Below, one piece after another: positions 50,326 to 58,073 of a DNA stretch of 64,000 bases (the first letter of the stretch is position 1; each line of letters begins with the position of its first letter). The translations under genes and the position numbers were made by a program. Under the pieces are notes generated by a model. That model searched no databases, had not been told where the DNA came from, and saw nothing but the letters and a program-made list of their open reading frames with translations. The stretch comes from Pseudomonas_T sp032052615 (GTDB lineage Bacteria; Pseudomonadota; Gammaproteobacteria; Pseudomonadales; Pseudomonadaceae), in the NCBI GenBank assembly GCA_032052615.1, contig DAMBWF010000004.1:62001-126000 (forward strand), written 5' to 3'.

Positions 50326-50578
50326 GGAGGTTCTCCGGCGGGCTGGCAAAAAAATTGCGTTAGATTAAAGCATTGGCCCCACCCAATGCTGCATCCTCGT
50401 CCGACTCTCGACGCTTTATGTCGTTTCCCCATCCAACCAGGTCAAGGTCGAGGGCGACATTCGTCGTTCGACCCTTCCCGGGGGTTGCCCGGTCGGGGGC
50501 GGATGAGTACCTTTGCCGGCTTTTCGCTTCGACCACTCCCGGCGATGCCGGGCCCGGTCACGCACTGAGGAATCCAAG

Positions 50579-51136
50579 ATGCCCGCCGATCTCGCGCATA
50601 TCCGCCAAGTCATGGCGGAAGCCGACTGCCTCTACACCGACGCCCAGGTCGAGGCGGCCATCGCCCAGGTCGCCACGACGATCAACGCCGACCTGGCCGA
50701 ACGCAACCCCGTGGTTTTCTGCGTGATGAACGGCGGCCTGATCTTCGCCGGCAAGCTCTTGCCGAAGCTGAACTTCCCCCTGGAACTGTCCTACCTGCAC
50801 GCTACCCGCTACCGCAACGAAACCAGCGGCGGCGAGCTGTTCTGGAAGGCCAAGCCGGAAATTTCCTTCATCGACCGCGACGTGCTGATCATCGACGACA
50901 TCCTCGACGAAGGGCACACCCTCGGAGCGATCAGCGATTTCTGCCAGCATGCCGGCGCCTCGGCGGTACACATCGCCGTGTTGATCGACAAGGCCCACGA
51001 CCGCAAGGCGCGCCCGGGGCTGAAGGCCGACTATGTCGGGCTCTCCTGCGTCGACCGTTACATCTTCGGCTACGGCATGGACTACAAAGGCTATTGGCGC
51101 AACGCGGCCGGTATCTATGCGGTGAAGGGGCTCTGA
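50579..51136 (+). CDS. hpt: Hypoxanthine-guanine phosphoribosyltransferase
   Basis: Salvages hypoxanthine and guanine to IMP and GMP. The 185-residue protein has the type I PRTase PRPP-binding motif DRDVLIIDDILDEGHTLGA and family segments VVFCVMNGGLIFAGKLL and LSYLHATRYRN, and the C-terminal DYVGLSCVDRYIFGYGMDYKGYWRN. The ATG at 50579 is preceded by GAGGAATCCAAG. It diverges from upp, giving a pyrimidine/purine salvage pair. In P. aeruginosa the corresponding gene sits at the same place. Confidence 0.93.
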   Translation: MPADLAHIRQVMAEADCLYTDAQVEAAIAQVATTINADLAERNPVVFCVMNGGLIFAGKLLPKLNFPLELSYLHATRYRNETSGGELFWKAKPEISFIDRDVLIIDDILDEGHTLGAISDFCQHAGASAVHIAVLIDKAHDRKARPGLKADYVGLSCVDRYIFGYGMDYKGYWRNAAGIYAVKGL

Positions 51137-51280
51137 GCCGTTTCGGCGGCGCTTGGTAGTCTTTGTCGGCGTCGGGAGGCGCCGCCCGGCTCTCCTCCCA
51201 CTGCGGTTGTCTCGTGCCGACAGCGCGATGCTCGCGAAGCCCCGTGCTAGAGTGCCGGCCTTGCCCGCCTGGAGTCGATC

Positions 51281-51766
51281 ATGGTCAGCCGCTTCCACAT
51301 CCTTTGCTGCGTCCTGGCGCTCAGCTCGCCGGTGTTCGCGGCGGACAACGCCGTGTCCCACGCCCAGTTCCTGCCGCCGGACGATGCCGGGCTGCGGCAG
51401 GAACGGCCGGAACAGCAGCAGGTCGCGCAGATCACCGAATACGCCATCGTGCTCGGCAACCAGCGCCAGTCCAGCCAGCAACCGATTCCCATCACCACGC
51501 CCACCTGGCTGCGGCTCAAGGGCAAGACCCTCGGCAAGCAGCCGTCGCCGCTGCAGGTCGTGATCGCCTTCGACAGCGAGGGCAAGAGTCTCAAGCGGCC
51601 AAGCTACGACGAGCAGAGTCGTACCTTGAGCCTGAACTACCCGATGACCCAGTACGCGGCGGTGCTCGACCTGCTGCGCAACGGTCCCGTCTATTGCCAG
51701 TTCCTGGTCTATGCCAATGGCCACGTCTGGGCCGACCTGCACAGCGGCGCGGCGCGGGTGCGTTGA
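51281..51766 (+). CDS. Hypothetical periplasmic protein
   Basis: A 161-residue protein with a signal peptide (RFHILCCVLALSSPVFA, cleavage before ADNAVSH). The mature part is about 140 residues, with WLRLKGKTLGKQPSPLQVVIAFDSEGKSL and an end GPVYCQFLVYANGHVWADLH that I place only as a conserved Pseudomonas family with no known function. TAGAGT (51250-51255) is a possible -10 and GGAG precedes the ATG. It is followed 51 bp later by the PA4642-type gene. Confidence 0.75.
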   Translation: MVSRFHILCCVLALSSPVFAADNAVSHAQFLPPDDAGLRQERPEQQQVAQITEYAIVLGNQRQSSQQPIPITTPTWLRLKGKTLGKQPSPLQVVIAFDSEGKSLKRPSYDEQSRTLSLNYPMTQYAAVLDLLRNGPVYCQFLVYANGHVWADLHSGAARVR

Positions 51767-51817
51767 GCCGCCGCGCCGGGCATGGGTAAACTGCCCGCCG
51801 GTATCCGGCGCTGAGAG

Positions 51818-52111
51818 ATGACGATGCGTAAAGACAAGCAACAGGTGATTGGCGAGGCGATTTCCGACGAGGCGGTCAAGCTGTTCCTGGCGGTGGAGCC
51901 GGCGGACGACACCCCGCCCTCGCTGCACAAGCTGATCAAGGCATACCGGGGGCTACGCGCCGACGATTTCGTGCGGTTCCTCGATTTCTTCCGCGAGGCG
52001 GGTTTTGACGTGGGGGCCCGGAATGCCCGGGGCGAGGACTTCATCGCCCTGGTTCAAGACCAGCGCCAAGCCGCGCCCTATATCGAAGCGGTGCGCGCCG
52101 TCCAAGCTTGA
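51818..52111 (+). CDS. PA4642-family small protein
   Basis: A 97-residue acidic, helical protein. The sequence MTMRKDKQQVIGEAISDEAVKLFLAVEP and HKLIKAYRGLRADDFVRFLDFFREAGFDVGARN matches the uncharacterised PA4642 family, found next to mqo in many pseudomonads. It has no export signal and no known catalytic motif. A strong bidirectional hairpin follows directly. Confidence 0.8.
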   Translation: MTMRKDKQQVIGEAISDEAVKLFLAVEPADDTPPSLHKLIKAYRGLRADDFVRFLDFFREAGFDVGARNARGEDFIALVQDQRQAAPYIEAVRAVQA

Positions 52112-52124
52112 GCCGCGCGGGCAT

Positions 52125-52154
52125 TGAAAAAGCCGCCCGTGGGCGGCTTTTTCA
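52125..52154. terminator. Bidirectional terminator between the PA4642-type gene and mqo
   Basis: Arms TGAAAAAGCCGCCC (52125-52138) and GGGCGGCTTTTTCA (52141-52154), perfect over 14 bp. T runs occur on both sides, so it ends both converging genes. Confidence 0.93.
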
Positions 52155-52163
52155 TGGGCGGGT

Positions 52164-53690
52164 TCAAGGGCGCAACGGAACCGCCTGGCTTTCCTGCACC
52201 GGATGGGGCGCCAGGAGTTGCAGGGTCTCGTCCGACTTGCGGCTAATCTCGCGGTACAGCGCGGCGTCGGTCTCCAAGGTCTTTTCCCGGGCCGGGAAGA
52301 TGTCCTGAAGCTTGGTTGCCCACTCGGCTTTGCGCGCCGGGAAGCAGCGCTCGATCAGCTCCAGCATGATCGACACGGTGACCGAGGCGCCAGGCGAGGC
52401 GCCCAGCAGGGCGGCGATACTGCCGTCGTGGGCCGCCACCAGCTCCGTACCGAATTGCAGCACACCGCCTTTCTTCGGGTCTTTCTTGATGATCTGCACC
52501 CGTTGACCGGCGATTTCCAGGCGCCAGTCCTCGGCCTTCGCCTGCGGGTAGAAGCGCCGCAACGATTCCAGGCGCTGTTCCATGCTTTGCCGCACCTCAT
52601 TGATCAGGTAGCGGGTCAGGTCCATGTTGTCCCGCGCCACGGCCAGCATCGGCCCGATATTGCCCAGGCGGATCGAGCGCGGCAGGTCCAGCAGCGAGCC
52701 CTGTTTGAGGAACTTGGTGGTGAAGCCGGCGTAAGGGCCGAACAGCAGGGACTTCTTGCCATCCACCACGCGGGTGTCCAGGTGCGGCACCGACATCGGC
52801 GGCGAGCCTACCGCGGCCTGGCTGTAGACCTTGGCCTCGTGCTGGCGCACCACGTCGGGGTTGTCGCAGCGCAGCCACTGGCCGCTCACCGGGAAGCCGC
52901 CGAATCCCTTGCCTTCGGGAATGCCGGACATTTGCAGCAACGGCAGCGCCGCGCCGCCCGCGCCGAGGAAGACGAAGCGGGCATTCACTTGGCGAGTGGC
53001 GCCGCTGCGTTCGTCCTTGATGGAAACGCGCCAGCCGTCCCCGTGCCGGGACAGGCCGGTGACCCGCTGGCCATAGCGAACCTGGCTGCCGGGCTGGCTG
53101 GAAAGGTGTTTCAGCAATTGGGTGGTCAGCGCCCCGAAGTTGACGTCGGTGCCGCCGGCGACGCGGGTCGCGGCGAGGGCCTCGTCGGCGGCGCGCCCCG
53201 CCATCATCAGGGGCATCCACTGCGCCAGGGTGGCCATCTCCTCGGAATATTCCATGTCCGCGAAGGCATGGTGGCGGCTCAGGACGGCGAAGCGTTTCTT
53301 CAGGTAGGCGATACCCTTCTCGCCCTGGACGAAACTCAAGTGCGGGACCGGGTTGATGAAAGATTTCGGCGAGCCGAAGGTGCCCTTGGCCACCAGGTAG
53401 GACCAGAACTGCTTGGAGACCTCGAACTGGCTATTGATGTGCACGGCTTTCTTGATGTCGATGGAGCCGTCCGCCGCCTGGGGTGTGTAGTTCAGCTCGC
53501 ACAGGCCCGCGTGGCCCGTTCCGGCATTGTTCCAGGGATTCGAGCTTTCGGTGGCGCCCGCCTCGCGCAGCTCCACCACCTCCATCCGGATCGAGGGGTC
53601 GAGCTCCTTGAGCAGGACGCCCAAGGTCGCGCTCATGATGCCGGCGCCTACCAGCAGCATGTCCACCGCTTCGTTATCGTGTTGCGTCAT
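52164..53690 (-). CDS. mqo: Malate:quinone oxidoreductase
   Basis: Membrane-associated FAD enzyme that oxidises malate to oxaloacetate and reduces quinone, replacing NAD-malate dehydrogenase in the TCA cycle of pseudomonads. The 508-residue protein starts MTQHDNEAVDMLLVGAGIMSATLG (FAD-binding GAGIMS) and has the family blocks ESSNPWNNAGTGHAGLCELNYTP, SFVQGEKG, LFGPYAGFTTKFLK and LLGASPGASVTVSIMLELIERCF. Start 53690 is supported by TTGGAGAAGCG; ATG 53714 would add a short poor lead. Its 5' region is unusually long (645 bp). Confidence 0.96.
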   Translation of the reverse strand: MTQHDNEAVDMLLVGAGIMSATLGVLLKELDPSIRMEVVELREAGATESSNPWNNAGTGHAGLCELNYTPQAADGSIDIKKAVHINSQFEVSKQFWSYLVAKGTFGSPKSFINPVPHLSFVQGEKGIAYLKKRFAVLSRHHAFADMEYSEEMATLAQWMPLMMAGRAADEALAATRVAGGTDVNFGALTTQLLKHLSSQPGSQVRYGQRVTGLSRHGDGWRVSIKDERSGATRQVNARFVFLGAGGAALPLLQMSGIPEGKGFGGFPVSGQWLRCDNPDVVRQHEAKVYSQAAVGSPPMSVPHLDTRVVDGKKSLLFGPYAGFTTKFLKQGSLLDLPRSIRLGNIGPMLAVARDNMDLTRYLINEVRQSMEQRLESLRRFYPQAKAEDWRLEIAGQRVQIIKKDPKKGGVLQFGTELVAAHDGSIAALLGASPGASVTVSIMLELIERCFPARKAEWATKLQDIFPAREKTLETDAALYREISRKSDETLQLLAPHPVQESQAVPLRP

Positions 53691-54049
53691 TAACGCTTCT
53701 CCAAAAAACAGCATCGCCTAGATTGGATGGCAGGCGGCCCCGAACGTGCTGGCACGTCATCGGTTGGATTGGCGAGAGGAGGGAGGTGTCCCGGGCGCTC
53801 GCCGGGGCCGCCGTTCTGGATTCGTCGCATGAAGGCGAACGGTGTTCGCCGGAACGCCTTGCGCGCGGCTCGAAGCGGCTGGGCTTCGTGAGCGGGGCGC
53901 GGCGTTCGCCTGCGGTCGGGCCGGAACGGCCGGCCCTCAGGTACAGGTCATGATGTTTCGATGAGGCGCGATAGCGGAGGTGATGTTCGTTGCAGACGCA
54001 GAACTGTTCATGTGCTCGCCACACTCTTGTGAAGTTGTGAAACCGTCAC

Positions 54050-54071
54050 TCACGTTCTTTTGGAAACGTGA
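54050..54071. promoter_or_regulatory. Inverted repeat upstream of mqo, possible operator
   Basis: Arms TCACGTT (54050-54056) and AACGTGA (54065-54071) with an 8-base spacer. It is not a terminator because no T run follows. No regulator is assigned. Confidence 0.35.
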
Positions 54072-54274
54072 ACCTCGAAAGGCGCGGTTCCAGGCGCGTA
54101 CCTCAGCCACCGGTGCGGCGAAAACGCTGCACGGAAGCAAAGCGCTAGCGTTACGGGCGGGAAGAGGCGGCTGGCCGGGGACAGCGCGAAGCGGCGGTCC
54201 TCCGGGAAACGAGCCTGGGCGCCGATCGTGGCGCCGGCGCCTGTTTCACTCGGGGCCTGCCTTATAGTCGGGCG

Positions 54275-54304
54275 ATTATAGCGGCGAAATCGGAAAAGTG
54301 TCCT
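54275..54304 (-). promoter_or_regulatory. Candidate minus-strand promoter pointing at mqo
   Basis: Minus strand AGGACA (54304-54299), 18-base spacer, TATAAT (54280-54275), a perfect -10. Transcripts would start about 54268 and run about 580 nt before the mqo ATG. Confidence 0.45.
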
Positions 54305-54335
54305 TTCCCGGTGACTTTCTTGCTCGGCGCGGCGA

Positions 54336-54575
54336 TCAGGCGGGATAAGCCTTCAGGTCGCGGCCGGCGGCGCGCGGGCGGCGATCGAGCCGGGCGCGGG
54401 AGGGAAGGGGATGCCCGAGCCAGGAGAGGCGGGTTTCGCTCACCTCGACCCAGCCGTGGGCGGCCGGCGCCTGGCGGGCACGATGGAACGCGCGGCAACG
54501 TCCTTCGCCGTCCAGCAGGGCGAAGTCACGCAACGGCGGGCGTGGCAGGAACAGGGCGGCGAGCAGGCTCAACAT
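54336..54575 (-). CDS. Small hypothetical protein
   Basis: A 79-residue basic protein starting MLSLLAALFLPRPPLRDFALLDGEGRCRAFHRARQAPAAHGWVEV, like a family of small, single-domain proteins seen in Pseudomonas (beginning with a short hydrophobic N terminus and ending in a Pro/Arg-rich stretch). I recognise no known domain. It is transcribed away from yajG. GGAG lies 11 to 8 bases before the ATG on the minus strand. Coding status is moderately supported by codon pattern. Confidence 0.55.
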   Translation of the reverse strand: MLSLLAALFLPRPPLRDFALLDGEGRCRAFHRARQAPAAHGWVEVSETRLSWLGHPLPSRARLDRRPRAAGRDLKAYPA

Positions 54576-54669
54576 GGCGATCTCCCGAGGCGGGCTCCCG
54601 TTATCCCATGGTTCCGTGACCGCGCGGTGACAGGAACCCCGCCAACGCGCCGGCAGTCTGAGCCTTCAC

Positions 54670-54699
54670 CTGTCGACGGGATGCGGCGCTGGTTATACT
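54670..54699 (+). promoter_or_regulatory. Candidate promoter of yajG
   Basis: TATACT (54694-54699) is a good -10, with a weak -35 CTGTCG at 54670-54675, spacer 18. Confidence 0.4.
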
Positions 54700-54736
54700 G
54701 CCGCATTTCGCGTCCCCCCTCATGGAGATATCCAGC

Positions 54737-55324
54737 ATGCTGAAACGTGCGTCGCTCGGTCTTCTGGCAGGCATCGGCCTGGCCCTCGCGGGTTGTGCGC
54801 TCAGCCCCCAGCAACTTAGCCCCCAACCCAAGCTCATCGGCCCGCTGACCCCCATCGGTCAAGGGCAGCCGGTCAGCGTTCGCGTGGTGGACGGCCGCCC
54901 CTCTCCGGTTCTCGGAACCCGCGGCGGTCTCTATGCCGAGACCAGCAACATCAGTGTCCAGGGGCAGGACCTGCTGCCGAAGCTGCAGGCCGAGACCGAG
55001 GCAGCGGTGCGGCTGCTGGGCTTCACCCCCTCTCCCAACGCCTACAACGCGCCCCAATTGACCCTGACCTTGACTGAACTGAAGTACCAGTCGCCCAAGG
55101 AGGGCGTCTACGTCACCCAGGCCGATATCAAGGCGGCGTTCCGCGCCGACGTGCAGAACAGCGCGCGGCGCTTCACGGGCCGCTATGCCGCCTCGATGAA
55201 CCAGCGTTTCGGCTCCGCGCCCAACGAGCAGACCAACACCAAACTGGTCAGCGAAGTGCTCAGCGATGCCCTGACCCGCGTCTTCAAGGACCCGAATATC
55301 GGCCAGTTGCTGTCCCAGCAGTGA
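54737..55324 (+). CDS. YajG-family lipoprotein
   Basis: The 195-residue protein starts MLKRASLGLLAGIGLALAGC, a lipoprotein signal with lipobox LAGC (Cys20). The rest matches YajG: LSPQPKLIGPLTPIGQGQPVSVRVVDGRPSPVLGTRGGLYAETSNISV, LTLTLTELKYQSPKEG and a conserved end LVSEVLSDALTRVFKDPNIGQLL. YajG proteins are outer-membrane lipoproteins without defined role. ATG 54737 is chosen over 54722 because GGAGA is at proper distance and the lipobox then sits well. Confidence 0.88.
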   Translation: MLKRASLGLLAGIGLALAGCALSPQQLSPQPKLIGPLTPIGQGQPVSVRVVDGRPSPVLGTRGGLYAETSNISVQGQDLLPKLQAETEAAVRLLGFTPSPNAYNAPQLTLTLTELKYQSPKEGVYVTQADIKAAFRADVQNSARRFTGRYAASMNQRFGSAPNEQTNTKLVSEVLSDALTRVFKDPNIGQLLSQQ

Positions 55325-55711
55325 TTCTTCATCCCCCCGGCGTCGGCATCGGCCCGGGGGCTCGCTTCGACTGGCGGCCCGCTGGATAGGCCGCCAGGCG
55401 CCCTATCCGAATACGTCGCGCTTGATCGCTCGGCTGCTACCGCGTCGCGCGCCGTTCTGTTTGACGCATCGGATCACCGTCGATGCCCGCGCATTGTCCG
55501 CTTGGTTTCTTCTCGCGGGCCGGTTCTTGGGCTTGGCTCATCGGCTGATCGCTACCTGGCAGGAATGTCGTCGTCCCACGCAGGCGCTGTGCTCGCCCAA
55601 GCGCCGACTGCCGCCCGGACCGCTCCTCGCCGGGCCAACAGCGCCTTGAACGGTACTCGCTTCCGGGACAAGCCGACGGGCTTCGTCCGACCCCGGGCGA
55701 GGCCAGCGAGA
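55325..55711. other. Intergenic region after yajG with two stem-loops
   Basis: 387 bp with no gene I can support. Two hairpins lie near the left end: CCCCCGG (55334-55340) with CCGGGGG (55354-55360), and CTGGCGGCC (55371-55379) with GGCCGCCAG (55389-55397), 9-base loop. Neither has a clear T run. Nothing else is evident before the convergent acyltransferase gene. Confidence 0.5.
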
Positions 55712-56875
55712 TCAGAGGGGCAGGCCGGCCTTGACCCGATATTGGTTGCGCACCGGGTTTGCGTACTGCAGCACCAGGTAGGGGCGTTGTTCCGCGGTAC
55801 AGGCCTCCAGGCGCCTGCGCAGCTCGGCGCGGGCGCGCTCCACCTCAGCCGTGGGGAACAGGGTCTCGGCGGCGGGTACGTCGAGGGCCGGGTCGCGGCC
55901 TTCCCACTGGGCGTAGGCCAGGTAGTGGACCGGGAACAGCCGGTAGTTGCCGAGGATGCGCCGGTCCACTTCGCTGGCCAGTTGCTTGGGATCGTCTAGG
56001 ACATCGCCGATCTCCTCGGCGAAATGGATATGCACGCGCCCCTTGTAGCCCGTGATCCCCAAGGCGATGCTGGCATCGTCCTCGCCCGGCGCCTTGGCGT
56101 AGCCACCGGTGCGCGCGCGGATTTCCAGCTCCCGCGCCTTGGCCAGGTCGCAGGGGTCGTACTCGTAGCTGATGGCGACCGGGATCAGCCCCAGTTCGCC
56201 GATCACCCGAGAGAACGGCTCATCCTTGCGGCTCATGTGGAACATCTTGAGGATCGCCGAGTCGGTGCGGTCGTCGCCGTCCTTGGCCCGGCCCTCGGCC
56301 TGGGCGATCCAGATCGATTCGCCGTCGTGGCGGATCGAATGGTTGATGTAGGCGGAGAGCAACTGGAAGGCCGCGAGCTTCTCCCGCCGGCCGCTCAAGG
56401 AGCGGTGCACGATGAAGCTCTTGTTCAACCGCATCAGGTCGCTGACGAAAGGCTTTTGCAGCAGGTTGTCGCCAATGGCGATGCGGGGGGTCGGCAGGCT
56501 GGCGTGATACAGCGCGTAGTTCACGAACGCCGGGTCCATCACGATGTCCCGGTGATTGGCCAGGAACAGGTAGGAGCGTCCCCGCTTGAGCCGTTCCAGC
56601 CCCGAGTAGCAGATGCCGTCGGTGGCATGCTCGACGGTGCGGTCGACGTAGGGTTCGATCTTTTCCTGCAATTGGGCCACGGTGCGGATGCCGGCGCATA
56701 CGCGGCGCAGCCGATGGGCTATAAAAGGTTTGAGCAGCCAGCCGAGGGGACCGGCCAGGCGGGGGAAGCGGAAACGGGTCAGGCTGTCGAGAAACGCTTC
56801 GTCGGCGCACAGCCGGGAGAGGATTTCGGGGACTTCGGCGTCGGCGTAGGGTCGGATGGCTTCGAATTCGCCCAT
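55712..56875 (-). CDS. 1-acyl-glycerol-phosphate acyltransferase-like protein
   Basis: A 387-residue protein with the PlsC-type acyltransferase motif in FLANHRDIVMDPAFV (NHxxxxD with HRDIVMD) near residue 130 and IAQAEGRAKDG near 225 in place of the usual FPEGxR. No transmembrane segment is obvious; the N-terminal 100 residues are soluble. Similar proteins are found in Pseudomonas as glycerol acyltransferase family. Start 56875 gives MGEFEAIRPYADAEVPEI; longer start at 56965 is unlikely. It diverges from the CPXCG gene. Confidence 0.78.
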   Translation of the reverse strand: MGEFEAIRPYADAEVPEILSRLCADEAFLDSLTRFRFPRLAGPLGWLLKPFIAHRLRRVCAGIRTVAQLQEKIEPYVDRTVEHATDGICYSGLERLKRGRSYLFLANHRDIVMDPAFVNYALYHASLPTPRIAIGDNLLQKPFVSDLMRLNKSFIVHRSLSGRREKLAAFQLLSAYINHSIRHDGESIWIAQAEGRAKDGDDRTDSAILKMFHMSRKDEPFSRVIGELGLIPVAISYEYDPCDLAKARELEIRARTGGYAKAPGEDDASIALGITGYKGRVHIHFAEEIGDVLDDPKQLASEVDRRILGNYRLFPVHYLAYAQWEGRDPALDVPAAETLFPTAEVERARAELRRRLEACTAEQRPYLVLQYANPVRNQYRVKAGLPL

Positions 56876-56978
56876 CTTGTTCTGGTATCCGGTGTAGGCG
56901 GCTGAATGACGATGCGGCTTCTCTGCGGAGCCTGGAGTAGACCGGCGATTATACCCGCAAGTCACAGTGGAGGCCCGA

Positions 56979-57161
56979 ATGCTGGAACCCCAGGTGTATA
57001 GCTGCCCGTATTGCGGCGAGCCGGTGGAAACCGTTCTCGACCTGTCGGGTGGCGACCAACGCTATGTCGAGGACTGTCAGGTGTGCTGCCGTCCGGTCCT
57101 GTTCGACCTGCGCACCGACGGCCAGGCCTGGAGCCTGGACGTGCGCCGGGAGGATGAGTAA
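56979..57161 (+). CDS. CPXCG-motif cysteine-rich small protein
   Basis: A 60-residue protein with a zinc-ribbon-like pattern: SCPYCGEPVETVLDLSGG then DCQVCCRPVLFDL, four cysteines in two CxxC pairs. This is the CPXCG-containing family of small Pseudomonas proteins. AGTGGAGG precedes the ATG. Its TAATG stop-start overlaps the DUF2007 gene by one base, so the two are coupled. Confidence 0.87.
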   Translation: MLEPQVYSCPYCGEPVETVLDLSGGDQRYVEDCQVCCRPVLFDLRTDGQAWSLDVRREDE

Positions 57162-57427
57162 TGCAGCGCGTCTACGAACCCCGCGACCTGCTGGAAGCCC
57201 AGATGCTGTTGGGGATGCTGGCCAGCGAGGGCATCGAGGCGCACCTCACCGGCGGCCACCTGCTCGGCGCGGTGGGCGAATTGCCCCTGGGCGGGCTGCT
57301 TGGCCTGCTGGTCCCGGACGCCGAGGCCGGGCGGGCGCGGCAATTGATCCAGGCGTACAATGCCGCGCAGCCGCTGCCGGGCGACGAGCCGGACACCCCG
57401 TCCGTGCCCGGCATGCTGCTCTGCTGA
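57161..57427 (+). CDS. DUF2007 protein (PII-like signal transducing family)
   Basis: An 88-residue protein matching DUF2007: MQRVYEPRDLLEAQMLLGMLASEGIEAHLTGGHLLGAVGELPLGG and VPDAEAGRARQLIQAYN. The fold is ferredoxin-like and the family is named for possible signal transduction only. It overlaps the CPXCG gene by one base and precedes the SRAP-like gene by 25 bp, making a likely three-gene operon. Confidence 0.85.
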   Translation: MQRVYEPRDLLEAQMLLGMLASEGIEAHLTGGHLLGAVGELPLGGLLGLLVPDAEAGRARQLIQAYNAAQPLPGDEPDTPSVPGMLLC

Positions 57428-57452
57428 CCTCCCGACGAGTACTCCGTTTCCC

Positions 57453-58067
57453 ATGAGTGGACGTTTCGCCCTGTTCCGCTGGCCTCCGGCCCTGGCGGCC
57501 ACCCCGGGTTTCCCCGACGACTTGCCGCCACGCTGGAACCTGGCGCCCGGCGCGCGAGTACTGATGCTGCGCGGAGATGCCCAGACCCTGAGGGCCGACC
57601 TGGCGCGCTGGGGGCTGACCCCCGCCTGGCTGACCGACCTGACCCGTACACCCGCCCATGCCCGCGCGGAAACCCTCGCCGAGCAGCCGATGTTCCGCGA
57701 GGCGTTCCGGCTGCGCCGCTGCCTGTTGCCGGCCAATGGGTTCTACGAGTGGCGGGGAGTGCGCAAACGACCCTACTGGATGAGTGGCGATGGCGGGCTG
57801 TTGCACCTGGCCGCCGTCTGGGAAGCTTACCCGGCGGGGGACCACGACTACCTGAGCGTGGCGATGGTCACCCAGGCCGTGGCCGACATGCGCCGGCCCC
57901 TGGTGCTGGACGAAGCCGGGGCGCGGCGCTGGCTGGACCCGGAGGCGCCGTTGGAGTCCCTGCAACCCTTGCTGCGGGGCGCCTCTCCCGTCCTGCGGGA
58001 GCGCGCCCTGGCCACCCTGGTGAACGATCCGAGCCTCGAGGGCCCGGCGTGCCTGACCTCGGCCTGA
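57453..58067 (+). CDS. SRAP/YedK-like protein with altered active site
   Basis: The 204-residue protein has the SRAP fold (YedK, human HMCES), where Cys2 after Met removal forms a DNA-protein crosslink with abasic sites. Here the start is MSGRFALF, so residue 2 is Ser, not Cys. In YedK three other active-site residues are Asn75, Glu105 and His160. By alignment the segments are HARAETLAEQPMFREAF (His69 in place of Asn), GFYEW (Glu99 kept) and ADMRRPLVL (Asp145 for His). Thus only the glutamate remains. The fold appears intact, and the three substitutions would remove the known crosslinking chemistry. The ATG is supported by the conserved SGRF start. Confidence 0.82.
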   Translation: MSGRFALFRWPPALAATPGFPDDLPPRWNLAPGARVLMLRGDAQTLRADLARWGLTPAWLTDLTRTPAHARAETLAEQPMFREAFRLRRCLLPANGFYEWRGVRKRPYWMSGDGGLLHLAAVWEAYPAGDHDYLSVAMVTQAVADMRRPLVLDEAGARRWLDPEAPLESLQPLLRGASPVLRERALATLVNDPSLEGPACLTSA

Positions 58068-58073
58068 TGCTTC

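Larger units (their letters stand above)
53691..54335. other. Long non-coding region upstream of mqo
   Basis: 645 bp with no convincing gene. It contains a G+C-rich mqo-proximal part (53720-53940), then a mixed stretch (53950-54075) with an inverted repeat TCACGTT (54050-54056) / AACGTGA (54065-54071), and a good minus-strand promoter (54275-54304). A long mqo leader or an independent small RNA could be encoded. The one open frame here (53937-54140, minus) lacks coding character. Confidence 0.5.

Noticed and set aside
54036..54050. TGTGA-N5-TCACT, like a Vfr/CRP half-site pair
   Set aside because: The spacer is 5, not 6, and the second half ends in T; it does not fit the CRP/Vfr consensus.
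53937..54140. 67-codon minus-strand frame upstream of mqo
   Set aside because: Contains a rare-codon, non-conserved translation and lies in what looks like a control region.
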